Of a stretch of 64,000 nucleotides of DNA, positions 16,689-26,236 are shown piece after piece. How positions within the stretch are numbered: the first letter of the stretch is position 1; each line of letters starts with the position of its first letter. Below the pieces are notes generated by a model, which saw only the letters and a program-made list of their open reading frames with translations, was not told the DNA's origin and did no database searches. Source of the DNA: Salinimicrobium sp049680855 (GTDB lineage Bacteria; Bacteroidota; Bacteroidia; Flavobacteriales; Flavobacteriaceae); the NCBI RefSeq assembly GCF_049680855.1, contig NZ_JBMPGS010000001.1, positions 434,001 through 498,000 of the forward strand. The letters run 5' to 3'. Position numbers and translations under genes: made by a program.

Positions 16689-18368
16689 ATGTCTGAAGAA
16701 AAGAAATCCCTCAATTTCATTGAGCAAATTATAGAAGAAGATCTTAAAGCCGATTATAAAAAGGAGCAACTAAGATTTCGTTTTCCACCCGAGCCTAACG
16801 GATATTTGCACATTGGGCATGCGTCTTCCATTTGTCTCAATTTTGGTCTTGGAGAAAAATACAATGCGCCTGTAAACCTTCGCTTTGACGATACAAACCC
16901 AATGAAGGAAGAGCAGGAATATGTGGACGCCATTAAGCGGGATGTGGAATGGTTAGGTTTTGAATGGGCAAAGGAATGTTATGCTTCAGATTATTTTCAG
17001 CAGCTGTACGACTGGGCGGTAGAGCTTATTAAGAACGGGTATGCGTATGTTGACAGCCAGCCTTCAGAAGTAATAGCTGAACAAAAAGGAACTCCTACAG
17101 AACCCGGAAAGAACAGTCCGTACAGGGAAAGGTCGGTTGAAGAAAACCTGGAGCTTTTTGAGAAAATGAAAGATGGTGAAACAGCGCAGGGCGCCCATGT
17201 TTTGAGGGCTAAAATAGACATGGCTTCTAAAAATATGTTGATGCGCGATCCTGTAATGTACAGGGTGCTTCATAGGGCACATCATCGTACCGGGAATGAC
17301 TGGATGATCTATCCTTTGTATGACTGGGCGCATGGTGAAAGCGATTTTATAGAGAGCGTTTCTCATTCTTTTTGTACGCTTGAGTTTCTTCCTCATAGGG
17401 AACTGTATAACTGGTTCCTTGAAAAGGTGAGTAAGAGCGATGATTTTAAACCCAAACAGCGGGAATTTGCGCGAAGGAATTTAAGTCATACCATCGTTAG
17501 TAAAAGAAAACTGCTTCAATTGGTAGAGAAAGGCATGGTATCTTCCTGGGATGATCCAAGGATGCCAACCATTTCGGGCTTAAGAAGAAGAGGTTATACC
17601 CCTGCTTCCATTAAGAAATTTGCCGAAACTATAGGTATTGCAAAAAGAGAAAATATCATCGATGTTTCTTTACTGGAATTCTGTATTCGTGAAGATCTTA
17701 ATAAAAATGCGCCTAGAGTTATGGCGGTTCTGGATCCTGTAAAACTGGTCATTACAAATTATCCCGAAGGGGAAGAGGAGTGGCTCACAGCTGAAAATAA
17801 TCCCGAGGATGAAGCTGCAGGGAGTAGGGAAGTGCCATTTTCAAGAGAATTATATATTGAACGGGAAGATTTCAAGGAAGAAGCGAACCGAAAATTCTTC
17901 AGGCTTACTTTAGGGAAAGAAGTGCGATTAAAGAACGCGTATATCATCAAAGGTGAGGATGTGATAAAAGATGAAAGCGGAGAAATTACAGAAATTCACT
18001 GTACGTATGATCCTAAAAGCCGAAGCGGAAGCGGCACCGAAGAATCTATGCGAAAGGTGAAGGGAACGCTGCACTGGGTTTCGGCCAAACATGCTATTGA
18101 AGCTGAAGTAAGGCTATATGACCGCCTATTCTCAGTAGAATCTCCTGATGCAGATAAGGAAAAGGATTTTCTTGATTATATAAATCCTGATTCTCTAAAG
18201 ACGATCACAGGTTATCTTGAACCTAGTTTAAAAAATGTAAAACCCGAAGATCATTTTCAGTTCCAGCGAATAGGTTATTTTAATGTTGATAAAGAAAGCA
18301 GCAGTGAAAATCTCATTTTCAATCGTACCGTTACTTTGCGTGATTCCTGGACTAAAAAGGGAGGATAA
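16689..18368 (+). CDS. glnS: Glutamine--tRNA ligase
   Basis: The 559-residue class I synthetase shows the HIGH motif in PNGYLHIGHASS near residue 38 and a KMSKS-like VSKRK motif in the 260s. A C-terminal beta-barrel anticodon-binding region includes the segment SRSGSGTEE. It charges tRNA-Gln directly, so this organism need not rely only on transamidation of Glu-tRNA-Gln. The start is the ATG at 16689, 27 bp after the -7 element. The 127-bp gap after the gene carries the promoter of the YtxH trio. Confidence 0.96.
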   Translation: MSEEKKSLNFIEQIIEEDLKADYKKEQLRFRFPPEPNGYLHIGHASSICLNFGLGEKYNAPVNLRFDDTNPMKEEQEYVDAIKRDVEWLGFEWAKECYASDYFQQLYDWAVELIKNGYAYVDSQPSEVIAEQKGTPTEPGKNSPYRERSVEENLELFEKMKDGETAQGAHVLRAKIDMASKNMLMRDPVMYRVLHRAHHRTGNDWMIYPLYDWAHGESDFIESVSHSFCTLEFLPHRELYNWFLEKVSKSDDFKPKQREFARRNLSHTIVSKRKLLQLVEKGMVSSWDDPRMPTISGLRRRGYTPASIKKFAETIGIAKRENIIDVSLLEFCIREDLNKNAPRVMAVLDPVKLVITNYPEGEEEWLTAENNPEDEAAGSREVPFSRELYIEREDFKEEANRKFFRLTLGKEVRLKNAYIIKGEDVIKDESGEITEIHCTYDPKSRSGSGTEESMRKVKGTLHWVSAKHAIEAEVRLYDRLFSVESPDADKEKDFLDYINPDSLKTITGYLEPSLKNVKPEDHFQFQRIGYFNVDKESSSENLIFNRTVTLRDSWTKKGG

Positions 18369-18455
18369 GACTTATTCTCTTGCTATTTAAGAGTTTATTA
18401 GCAAACGGAAAATGATATTAACCGGTTATTAACAGTGAAGCACAGATGTAAATTT

Positions 18456-18463
18456 TAAATTTG
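18456..18463 (+). promoter_or_regulatory. Candidate -7 element for the YtxH operon
   Basis: TAAATTTG matches TAnnTTTG and gives a leader of about 26 nt before the ATG at 18496. Confidence 0.5.
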
Positions 18464-18495
18464 GATCTAGTACTAATCAAAAAGTAAACGATAAC

Positions 18496-18900
18496 ATGGC
18501 AAATACAGGATCTACATTTTTAGCATTATTAACAGGAGCTGCCATTGGAGCAGGTCTTGGAATGTTATACGCACCCGACAGAGGTGAAGAAACACGTCGC
18601 AAAATTGGAGAGAACGCTAGAAGGACTCAAGATAATCTTAACCGACAGTATAGAGAAACTTCTACTAACTTAACTCAGAAAGCGCGTCAGGCTAAAATGG
18701 ATTTCGAAACGAGGTTGGAAGATACTCTTTCTTCTGCAAGTTTTAAAGCTGATGAAATTATTGACGGTTTAGAATCAAAACTAGAAGAACTTAGAAAGCA
18801 GAATGCGAAATTTCAAAGGAGCGATAAAAATGAAAAAAAAGAGCAGGTTGAAACGCCCTCTAATTCAGTAAAACCATCTACAGATAATTCAATAGCCTAA
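18496..18900 (+). CDS. YtxH domain protein
   Basis: A 134-residue protein with the YtxH signature: an N-terminal glycine-rich membrane helix (LALLTGAAIGAGLGMLYAP) immediately followed by DRGEETRRKI, then a long charged helical region and a disordered tail. YtxH proteins are small membrane-anchored proteins linked to general stress in other bacteria; a biochemical role is not known. It is first in a tight three-gene unit with a holin-X-like protein and a 77-residue protein. Confidence 0.82.
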   Translation: MANTGSTFLALLTGAAIGAGLGMLYAPDRGEETRRKIGENARRTQDNLNRQYRETSTNLTQKARQAKMDFETRLEDTLSSASFKADEIIDGLESKLEELRKQNAKFQRSDKNEKKEQVETPSNSVKPSTDNSIA

Positions 18901-18904
18901 CAAC

Positions 18905-19279
18905 ATGGCATTTGAAAAGATATCAGCAAACTTAGAGAGATTAAACAAAAATGTCAAAGCTCTCGGCCAGAGCAGTGCCGAATATTATAAGCTTGACATG
19001 TTTGCAAAGGTCATGAAAGGAGCCACAACTTCCATTAGTATGGTAGTGATTGGCTTTCTTTCTTTATTTTTCCTTCTATTTATTTCTCTGGCGTTTTCGG
19101 TATGGATAAGTGATGTGATTGGCGTACCCAGCAGTGGTTTCTTTATTGTCGCCGGTTTTTACTTTCTTCTGATTTTGTTTATGCTCCTTTTCGGAAGAAA
19201 ACTAATACGCAAAAAGATGCTTATAAAAATATCCAGAAAAGTGTTTAACAGCTCAAAAGAAGATAGGAAAGAGATTTGA
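18905..19279 (+). CDS. Holin-X/DUF1469-like two-helix membrane protein
   Basis: A 124-residue protein with an N-terminal amphipathic region and two strongly hydrophobic segments, near residues 40-65 (SMVVIGFLSLFFLLF) and 72-100 (FFIVAGFYFLLILFMLLFGR), followed by a basic tail. This is the shape of the 'phage holin family' (Actinobacterial Holin-X/YqjE-type) proteins, which in chromosomal settings accompany YtxH-like proteins and are not phage lysis genes. It starts 4 bp after the YtxH gene and ends 1 bp before the next. Confidence 0.75.
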   Translation: MAFEKISANLERLNKNVKALGQSSAEYYKLDMFAKVMKGATTSISMVVIGFLSLFFLLFISLAFSVWISDVIGVPSSGFFIVAGFYFLLILFMLLFGRKLIRKKMLIKISRKVFNSSKEDRKEI

Positions 19280-19280
19280 T

Positions 19281-19514
19281 ATGAGGCAGTATAAGAACTT
19301 TAAAGAAATAGACAGGGATCTTCGTTTATTGAAACTTCAAATGGAGATAGATAAAGAAAAGACGATTCTAAGTTACAATCATACCAAAGAAAGCCTTGCC
19401 CCCATGACCATTATTAAAGATTTGGCAGGCACGGTTTTTAAATCTGCTGTTGTGTTGAAAGGAGCCAATAAATTACTTGGCATGATTGGAAAAACAGGTA
19501 ACAAAAAAGGATAA
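19281..19514 (+). CDS. Small protein of the YtxH operon (DUF6327-like)
   Basis: A 77-residue protein with a charged helical N-terminal half (EIDRDLRLLKLQMEIDKEK) and a mildly hydrophobic C-terminal part (LAGTVFKSAVVLKGANKLLG). I believe it corresponds to a small flavobacterial family found next to YtxH and holin-like genes, but I cannot name a function. The gene stop lies inside the left arm of the terminator hairpin, so it is the last gene of the unit. Confidence 0.7.
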   Translation: MRQYKNFKEIDRDLRLLKLQMEIDKEKTILSYNHTKESLAPMTIIKDLAGTVFKSAVVLKGANKLLGMIGKTGNKKG

Positions 19515-19540
19515 GAATTCTATTTCTTATCCTTTTCTTT
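19505..19540. terminator. Bidirectional terminator between the YtxH unit and the SPFH gene
   Basis: A perfect 13-bp inverted repeat (AAAAGGATAAGAA / TTCTTATCCTTTT) with a six-base loop. T-runs on both strands let it serve the two convergent genes. Confidence 0.88.
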
Positions 19541-20523
19541 TATTCATTGTTTTTCTTTTTTTCTTCCTTCTTTTTGCTCTCCCTTAGGGCATTTTCTTTT
19601 TTCATAGCTTCCCCAATCTGGTTGGAAGCGGTAAAAGAGGCGATCATATTGTTTAGCATATCACTTCCAGTTTGAGGCGAATTTGGCAACAGGATCAAAT
19701 TGCTTTGGGTTTCTTCCCCAAGTGACTGCAAGGTATCATAATGTTGCGTTACTACAATTAAGGCAGAAGCTTCCTGAGAATTAATCCCTACGTTGTTCAA
19801 AACATCCACACTCTCTTCCAGACCACGGGCTATTTCTCTTCGCTGGTCTGCGATTCCCTGCCCCTGTAATCTTTTACTTTCTGCTTCTGCTCGGGCTTTC
19901 GCGACTATTTTAATACGTTCTGCTTCTGCTTCATACTCTGCAGCTACTTTTTCCCTTTCAGAAGCATTTATACGATTCATAGCGGCTTTTACCTGTATAT
20001 CGGGATCAATGTCTGTCACCAAAGTTTTAATGATGTCATATCCATATTCCTGCATGGCATCGTTTAATTCTCTTTCTACCGCAATCGCTATATCATCCTT
20101 GCGTTCAAAGACATCATCAAGCTTCATTTTTGGAACTTCAGCACGTACAACGTCAAAAACATAAGAAGTAATTTGATCGTGTGAATTTTCCAGTTTATAA
20201 AAAGCGTCATAAACGTTATTCGTCATTACCCTGAACTGCACTGAAACTTTAAGCTTTACAAAAACGTCATCTTTGGTCTTGGTTTCAACGAGTACGTCCA
20301 GCTGCTGAACTTTTAAATTGATACGTCCCGCTATTTTGTCAATGATTGGGACTTTAAAATGGAGTCCGCTGTTGCTTATACGTTGAAATTTTCCAAAACG
20401 TTCTACAATGGCTGCAGTTTGTTGCTTGACAGTAAAAATTCCTGAAAAAAGAATTATTAACCCAAAGAAGATAAAAAGGGCTGCTAGAAAGGTGGTAATC
20501 ATGATACGAGGTTTAAATTTCAC
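19540..20523 (-). CDS. SPFH domain (stomatin/prohibitin-like) membrane protein
   Basis: A 327-residue protein with one N-terminal membrane helix (FLAALFIFFGLIILFSG). An SPFH/band-7 domain follows over about residues 30-200, including AAIVERFGKFQR and VKLKVSVQFRV, and then a coiled coil rich in Ala/Glu/Arg (EREKVAAEYEAEAERIK). The C-terminus is Lys/Glu-rich and disordered. Such proteins form oligomeric rings at the membrane and are linked to lipid-domain organisation and protease control. The alternative Met at residue 8 is also possible as a start. The gene stands alone on the minus strand. Confidence 0.9.
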   Translation of the reverse strand: MKFKPRIMITTFLAALFIFFGLIILFSGIFTVKQQTAAIVERFGKFQRISNSGLHFKVPIIDKIAGRINLKVQQLDVLVETKTKDDVFVKLKVSVQFRVMTNNVYDAFYKLENSHDQITSYVFDVVRAEVPKMKLDDVFERKDDIAIAVERELNDAMQEYGYDIIKTLVTDIDPDIQVKAAMNRINASEREKVAAEYEAEAERIKIVAKARAEAESKRLQGQGIADQRREIARGLEESVDVLNNVGINSQEASALIVVTQHYDTLQSLGEETQSNLILLPNSPQTGSDMLNNMIASFTASNQIGEAMKKENALRESKKKEEKKKNNE

Positions 20524-20578
20524 CGGTCAAGATAGAAAATAAACCCTTACATTTATGCCCTCAAAGAAAAATTGTATC

Positions 20579-21253
20579 ATGAAAAAGAGCTATTGGATCT
20601 TTTACTTTTTGTTAATGTGTTCCCTTGTATCTCATTCCCAAAGGATGTGGAAAGGTAATTATAATCGATTAGGAATGCAGGCCGGGGTGAATCATTTCAA
20701 CATACATACCGGGAATTTTGATGTCACTTCAAAAACAAGCTGGACTGCCGGTTTTACGGCCAGGGCAAATTATTATAATGATTTTCAGTTTATCTATGGG
20801 CTCAATTTTTTTGATTTTAATGTAGAAATACCGGGTAGGCAATTACAGGAAGATGTGGAAGTTTCTGAAGCACTGCAATATAATATGATTGCGGTGCAGG
20901 CCAATTTCTTTGGTAGTTATAAGATCATTGGTAATTATTTAAGTATAGAAGCAGGTCCCGTCGTACAGGTGAATGGAAAATTTGAACCCAGAGAAGATAA
21001 AAAGCGATTTTATGTTCAGGATTATGACATTCAGGCCATAGATTTGGAAAATGTATCTGTTTTCAATGTTAATTTTGCTGCAGGAATTTCAGGAGGATTT
21101 GAGAGCGTGAAATTTTTTGCGCAATACCAGTACGGAATCAATAATTTCTTTAATGGATTAAAAGGGGAGGATCTTGATGAGAGCGATCCAAGGGTAACCG
21201 ATCTAAGCGGAAACCTTAGCATCATTACCGGCGGAGTCATGTTCTTCTTATAA
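20579..21253 (+). CDS. Outer-membrane beta-barrel protein (PorT-like)
   Basis: The protein has 224 residues from the ATG at 20579, which opens a clean signal peptide (MKKSYWIFYFLLMCSLVSHS). An upstream in-frame ATG at 20555 overlaps a TACATTTA -7-like element and is less likely. The mature part alternates polar and aromatic residues in short strands and ends in GGVMFFL with a terminal hydrophobic residue, as in outer-membrane barrels of the PorT/OMP_b-brl group. It may take part in outer-membrane biogenesis or type IX secretion, but this is by family resemblance only. A strong terminator follows. Confidence 0.75.
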   Translation: MKKSYWIFYFLLMCSLVSHSQRMWKGNYNRLGMQAGVNHFNIHTGNFDVTSKTSWTAGFTARANYYNDFQFIYGLNFFDFNVEIPGRQLQEDVEVSEALQYNMIAVQANFFGSYKIIGNYLSIEAGPVVQVNGKFEPREDKKRFYVQDYDIQAIDLENVSVFNVNFAAGISGGFESVKFFAQYQYGINNFFNGLKGEDLDESDPRVTDLSGNLSIITGGVMFFL

Positions 21254-21270
21254 ACGTTTGTAAAGCATAT

Positions 21271-21310
21271 AAAAAAAGCCCTGCAGAATCATATCTGCAG
21301 GGCTTTTTTT
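21271..21310. terminator. Bidirectional terminator between the barrel gene and gltX
   Basis: A 17-bp perfect inverted repeat (arms 21271-21287 and 21294-21310, core GCCCTGCAGA) with flanking A and T runs serves the two convergent genes. Confidence 0.92.
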
Positions 21311-21330
21311 TATATCCAAAAATACGCTTT

Positions 21331-22854
21331 TTAAAGCTCTTTTTTAGCTTTCTCGAATCTAGAAATAGTTTCCTCCTTACCTATGGCAGAAGCAATATCA
21401 AAGACATCGGGACCCTGCATGGCACCGACCAAACTCAACCGAAATGGCTGCATGACCTTTCCAAAACCTATTTCTTTAGATTTGATCCATCCTTTTATTT
21501 GCTCCTGAAGATTTTCACTGCTGAAGTCATTGATTTTCTTTAATTCTGCAATAAGCTCCTCCATTAAGTTGCCGGTATCTTCTTTCCAGGCTTTTTTAGC
21601 GGCTTTCTGGTCGTAGTTTTCAGGAGCGACAAAGAAGTAGAAGCCGAGCTCCCAAAAATCGCTTACAAAGCTTGCACGTTCCTTAAGTAACTTAACTACT
21701 TTTAAAGAATATTCCGGGGAGATGTCAATGGTTTTACTTTTTAAAAGAACTGTTAGCTGTTCGGCTAAAGTTTCATCTTTGGCTTCCTGTAAATAATGAT
21801 GTTGAAACCATTTTGTTTTTTCAGGATCAAATTTAGACCCTCCTTTTGAAACGTGTTCCAGGCTAAAAGCTTGCACCAGTTCTTCGAGAGAATAAATTTC
21901 TTTTTCGCTGCCCCCGCCTTCATTCCAGCCAAGGAAGGCCAGCATGTTTACAACAGCTTCAGGGAAATATCCTTCTTCGCGATATCCCGTTGAAACATCG
22001 CCGGTTTTTGGATCATTCCATTCCAGCGGAAAAACAGGAAAGCCCATTTTATCACCATCCCGCTTGCTTAGTTTTCCTTTTCCCTGAGGTTTTAGTATTA
22101 AAGGTAAATGAGCAAATTTGGGCGCTTCCCAATTAAAAGCACGATAAAGTAGCACGTGAAGGGCAAGGGAAGGAAGCCATTCTTCCCCACGAATTACGTG
22201 CGTTATATTCATAAGATGATCGTCCACGATGTTCGCCAAATGGTAGGTGGGCATACCATCACTTTTGAAAAGAACTTTATCATCGAGGATCTTCGTTTCA
22301 ATGGTCATATTTCCGCGGATCTCATCTTTAAGTTCCATAGTTTCTGCTTCCGGGGATTTAAAACGAATGACATAAGGTTCTCCCGCCTCCATTCTTTGAT
22401 TCACTTCTTCTGAAGACAGAGAAAGAGAGTTCGTTAGTTTCTCCCTGTTGTGCCAGTTATAGATAAAAGTTTTTCCGTTCGCTTCGTGATCTTTTCGGTG
22501 TGCATCTAAAGTTTCAGGAGTGTCAAATGCGTAATAGGCATTTCCGGTAGAAATGAGCTCTTCAGCATATTCTTTATATAAATGCTTGCGCTCGCTTTGG
22601 CGATAAGGGCCGCAGTCAGCCTCTTTTCCGGGGCCTTCATCATAAGGAATATTGCACCAGTTAAGGGCTTCAATAATGTAATTTTCTGCGCCTTCTACAT
22701 ATCGAGTCTGGTCTGTATCTTCTATTCGCAGGATGAAATCACCCTGATGCTTTTTCGCGAATAAGTAATTGAAAAGTGCCGTACGTACACCGCCAATATG
22801 TAAGGGCCCTGTTGGACTTGGTGCAAATCGCACCCTGACTTTTGCTTGAGACAT
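21331..22854 (-). CDS. gltX: Glutamate--tRNA ligase
   Basis: A 507-residue class I synthetase with the HIGH motif in PSPTGPLHIGGVR near residue 12 and the KMSKS-type motif in GKGKLSKRDG near residue 260. The C-terminal all-helical anticodon-binding domain is of normal size. It charges tRNA-Glu. It is a single gene on the minus strand, closed by a shared terminator and preceded by a TAnnTTTG element. Two copies of the dispersed palindrome lie upstream, one close to where the -33 element would be. Confidence 0.97.
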   Translation of the reverse strand: MSQAKVRVRFAPSPTGPLHIGGVRTALFNYLFAKKHQGDFILRIEDTDQTRYVEGAENYIIEALNWCNIPYDEGPGKEADCGPYRQSERKHLYKEYAEELISTGNAYYAFDTPETLDAHRKDHEANGKTFIYNWHNREKLTNSLSLSSEEVNQRMEAGEPYVIRFKSPEAETMELKDEIRGNMTIETKILDDKVLFKSDGMPTYHLANIVDDHLMNITHVIRGEEWLPSLALHVLLYRAFNWEAPKFAHLPLILKPQGKGKLSKRDGDKMGFPVFPLEWNDPKTGDVSTGYREEGYFPEAVVNMLAFLGWNEGGGSEKEIYSLEELVQAFSLEHVSKGGSKFDPEKTKWFQHHYLQEAKDETLAEQLTVLLKSKTIDISPEYSLKVVKLLKERASFVSDFWELGFYFFVAPENYDQKAAKKAWKEDTGNLMEELIAELKKINDFSSENLQEQIKGWIKSKEIGFGKVMQPFRLSLVGAMQGPDVFDIASAIGKEETISRFEKAKKEL

Positions 22855-22870
22855 AAACCTTGTTTTATTG

Positions 22871-22878
22871 CAAAGGTA
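22871..22878 (-). promoter_or_regulatory. Candidate -7 element for gltX
   Basis: On the minus strand TACCTTTG matches TAnnTTTG, 16 bp before the gltX ATG. Confidence 0.55.
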
Positions 22879-22896
22879 ACGGTTTCTTTAGGTTTC

Positions 22897-22939
22897 TAAA
22901 ATGCCGTTTTTAGGGAAGGTTTGGAAAAATGACATTTCT
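22897..22939. repeat. Two adjacent dispersed palindrome copies
   Basis: TAAAATGCCGTTTTT (22897-22911, two mismatches to AAAAATGNCATTTTT) and AAAAATGACATTTCT (22925-22939, one mismatch) lie 28 bp apart centre to centre in the gltX/DUF4175 intergenic region. The first falls near the expected -33 position of gltX. Confidence 0.6.
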
Positions 22940-22993
22940 TTACAATTTTAAATTTTAGTTGTAGTTTTAAAGATGATGAAAAGGGGAGGAAGT

Positions 22994-25900
22994 ATGGATA
23001 ATTTTGAAGTACTACGTAAAAAGCTCGAGGCTTTTATAAAACGATATTACCTAAATGAGCTTTTAAGAGGAATGATTCTCTTCCTCGCGATTGGGCTACT
23101 GTATTTCCTGATCATTTTATCACTGGAATATTTCTTATGGCTGTCCAGCACGGGCAGACAGGTACTTTTTTGGCTTTTTGTGGGAGTGGAGGTCTTTCTT
23201 TTCGGAAGGTTTATCATTTTTCCACTTCTGAAGCTCTTCAGGATCTCAAAAGGAATCGATTATTCTGAAGCTTCCAGAATTATTGGCTCACACTTTCCTG
23301 AAGTGAGTGATAAATTACTGAATTTGTTACAGTTACGTAGTTCAGGTGAACGGTCTGAATTACTTCTTGCGGGGGTTGATCAAAAGGCTTCGGAATTGAA
23401 GCCTGTGCCTTTTAGCCTGGCGGTAGATTTTAGAAGTAATTTGCCATTTTTGAAATATGCGGCCATTCCGGCGGTCCTAATTCTATTAATTTTCTTCTCC
23501 GGAAAAAGTGCACTCTTTGCCGATAGCTATAAAAGGGTTGTTCATTACAATCAGGTCTATGCGCCGCCCGCGCCTTTTGCATTCCAAATTATAAATAAAA
23601 ATTTAACTACGAGGGCGAATGAAGCATTTAAACTTAGGGTACAAACAGTTGGAAATGTTTTACCAGAAAAACCTGCTGTTCATTATAATGGTCAAACTTA
23701 TTTTTTAAATAACATCTCTCCGGGTTTATTTGAATATGAATTTGAACCACTCGAAAATCCTGTGGAATTTTATCTTTCCGGGAATAAGGTTTCTTCTGAA
23801 AATTATACTATTAGCGTAGTCGAAGTTCCCGAACTACGTAATTTCAAAATGCATTTGGAATACCCGGCACATACGGGTCTCAAAAATGCCATTTTAGAGG
23901 GTTCTGGAAATGCCACCATTCCCGAAGGAACCACCGTAGAGTGGAAGCTTGCAACCATTGCGACAGATGAAGTTTCTTTTTATGCCATGGATACGCTGGA
24001 AAAGTTCCGGAAAGATGCTGATCGCTTTTCTCTTAAAAAGGAGGTTTTTGAAGATTTTTCATATCAGATTTCCACTTCAAATGCAGCGGTTATGAATTAC
24101 GAACAGCTTGATTACAAGCTTGAGATTACCAAAGATGAATTTCCTGAATTGGAACTGGAGCAAAAGATTGATTTATTGGAAAATGACACGCAATATTTTT
24201 TCGGAAAAGTATCTGACGATTACGGCATTTCTGAAGTGAGATTAATTTACTATTCCTTAGATAATCCCGAGGAAAAGGAAATAATACCTATCGATGTGCA
24301 GAAAGCACCTTATTCCGAATTTTTGCATGTTTTTCCCGGCGACCTGGAACTTCAGGAGGGAAAATCGTTCGAATTCTATTTTCAGGTTTTTGACAATGAC
24401 GGTGTGCACAACAGGAAAAGTATAAAGAGCAGAAATTTTCAGTTCAGAAATAAAACGGAAGATGAAAAACAGGAAGAACGGCTGGAAGTGCAAAGTGATG
24501 CCATTGATGGTTTGAATAGATCTTTGGAAAACCTTCAGTTTTCAGAAGAGCTTTTAGAGGAGATCTCACGATTACAAAAACAGAAGCAAAACCTGGATTA
24601 CAACGACCGTAAGAAGCTGGAGAATTTTTTTGATCGGCAGGAAAAACAACAGAATATGATGAAAGAATATTCCGAAAAACTGAAAAAAAATTTGGAAGAA
24701 GATTCTGGAGCAGATGATCTAAAGGAGCAACTTGAAAAGAGGATAGAGCAGAAAGAAGATCGTTTGGAAGAAAATGAAAAACTGCTGGAGGAATTGCGTA
24801 AGTATGGTGAGAAAATAAATGAAGAAGAGCTTGGAAAAAAGCTTGAAGAAATGTCTAAAAATAACCGCAATCAGGAGAAAAGCCTGGAGCAACTTCTGGA
24901 ATTGACTAAGAAATATTATGTTCAGGAGAAGGGAGCAAAGATTTCACGTGACCTGGAGAAACTCGGGGAGGAACAGGAGAAACTCGCCGATGACGAAGAA
25001 AATAACAGTATTGAGGCGCAGGAATCTTTGAGTGAAAAATATGAAGAAATTAAAGAGGATCTTCAGAAATTAGAAGAGGAAAATAAGAAGCTGACGAAAC
25101 CCATGGAGACAGGAAGAGATAAGGAGCTTGAAAAAGAGATAGGGGAAGAGCAGGAGAAGGCTGGCGAGGAACTTCAAGAGGATGAGAAATCTAGAGCAGG
25201 GAAGCATCAGAAAAAGGCTGGGGAAAGTATGAAACAGCTAAGTCAAAAAATGCAACAGCAACAGCAGATGACTGCTGGTGAACAAATTGCTGAAGACGCC
25301 GAGATGCTAAGGAAAATTCTGGATAACCTGGTGATTTTCTCCTTTGAGCAGGAGGACCTATTGAATGCTTTTAAGAGGCTTGGACAGGATAATCCTGCAT
25401 TTGCGTCCAACCTAAGGCAACAGAATCTTTTGAAAGAGCATTTTAAGCATGTGGATGATAGTCTATATGCGCTGGCGTTGAGAAACCCAATGATCACCGA
25501 AAATATCACAGAAAAACTTACGGATGTTGAATTTGCACTTGAGAAGTCATTGGAGCGCCTTGCAGATAATCAGATTCCGCAGGGAATGGCTAGTCAGCAG
25601 TACGCGATTACAGGAGCCAACGATCTTGCGGTTTTTCTTAGTAAGATCCTTGAAAGCATGAGCAACATGATGAATTCTTCGGGGGGTGGAGGAGGAGATA
25701 TGCAGTTGCCAGACATTATTAAAAAGCAGGAGCAATTGAGTGAAAAGATGCAGGAAGGACTTCACAAAAGTAAGGAAGGAAATGGTGAAAAAGAGGGACA
25801 GAATAAAGGTCAGGGTAGTGAACAGGAGAATGGCGAATTATTCCGAATTTTTCAGGAACAACAAATGTTAAGGCAGCAACTGGAGGATATCTTGAAAAAG

Positions 25901-26236
25901 AATGGAATGAATGAAAGCGGTGAAGAATTACAAATGGAAATGGAGCATATTGAAGAAGAAATGCTGCGGAATGGGTTCAACGAGGAAACGCTTAGGAGAA
26001 TGAAAAATCTGGAACACAAATTGCTAGAATTAGAGCACGCAAATTTAGAGCAGGGGAGTAAGCAGGAAAGGGAATCTAATACGAATAGGGATGAGTTTAA
26101 AAATACAGTTAAGGATCAAATGCTTAAGGCAAAAGAATATTTTAATACCACTGAAATTTTAAACAGACAAAGCTTACCTTTGCGCCAAATTTACAAACGA
26201 AAAGTAAAGGAGTATTTTGAACGAGGAGACCATTAA
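22994..26236 (+). CDS. DUF4175 large membrane-anchored coiled-coil protein
   Basis: A 1080-residue protein taken from the ATG at 22994, which is preceded by AGGGGAGGA at Shine-Dalgarno distance; the ATG at 22973 would add seven residues. Two membrane helices lie near residues 27-55 and 60-80 and a third near 155-170. A large extracytoplasmic region has Ig-like strands (residues ~180-480), then a very long Glu/Lys/Gln-rich coiled coil (about 490-1000) interrupted by a glycine run (SGGGGGD). It matches the flavobacterial DUF4175 family; its function is unknown, possibly a structural envelope protein. The 3' end overlaps ybeY by 20 bp. Confidence 0.85.
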   Translation: MDNFEVLRKKLEAFIKRYYLNELLRGMILFLAIGLLYFLIILSLEYFLWLSSTGRQVLFWLFVGVEVFLFGRFIIFPLLKLFRISKGIDYSEASRIIGSHFPEVSDKLLNLLQLRSSGERSELLLAGVDQKASELKPVPFSLAVDFRSNLPFLKYAAIPAVLILLIFFSGKSALFADSYKRVVHYNQVYAPPAPFAFQIINKNLTTRANEAFKLRVQTVGNVLPEKPAVHYNGQTYFLNNISPGLFEYEFEPLENPVEFYLSGNKVSSENYTISVVEVPELRNFKMHLEYPAHTGLKNAILEGSGNATIPEGTTVEWKLATIATDEVSFYAMDTLEKFRKDADRFSLKKEVFEDFSYQISTSNAAVMNYEQLDYKLEITKDEFPELELEQKIDLLENDTQYFFGKVSDDYGISEVRLIYYSLDNPEEKEIIPIDVQKAPYSEFLHVFPGDLELQEGKSFEFYFQVFDNDGVHNRKSIKSRNFQFRNKTEDEKQEERLEVQSDAIDGLNRSLENLQFSEELLEEISRLQKQKQNLDYNDRKKLENFFDRQEKQQNMMKEYSEKLKKNLEEDSGADDLKEQLEKRIEQKEDRLEENEKLLEELRKYGEKINEEELGKKLEEMSKNNRNQEKSLEQLLELTKKYYVQEKGAKISRDLEKLGEEQEKLADDEENNSIEAQESLSEKYEEIKEDLQKLEEENKKLTKPMETGRDKELEKEIGEEQEKAGEELQEDEKSRAGKHQKKAGESMKQLSQKMQQQQQMTAGEQIAEDAEMLRKILDNLVIFSFEQEDLLNAFKRLGQDNPAFASNLRQQNLLKEHFKHVDDSLYALALRNPMITENITEKLTDVEFALEKSLERLADNQIPQGMASQQYAITGANDLAVFLSKILESMSNMMNSSGGGGGDMQLPDIIKKQEQLSEKMQEGLHKSKEGNGEKEGQNKGQGSEQENGELFRIFQEQQMLRQQLEDILKKNGMNESGEELQMEMEHIEEEMLRNGFNEETLRRMKNLEHKLLELEHANLEQGSKQERESNTNRDEFKNTVKDQMLKAKEYFNTTEILNRQSLPLRQIYKRKVKEYFERGDH

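Noticed and set aside
18905..19279. Prophage lysis gene (holin) as an explanation for the holin-like protein
   Set aside because: No phage structural, integrase or lysin gene is near. The YtxH neighbour and tight operon point to a chromosomal envelope protein.
24940..24955. TTTCACGTGA inside the DUF4175 gene as a third parS site
   Set aside because: Only the central ten bases match; the outer arms do not, in contrast to the two full palindromes around mnmG.
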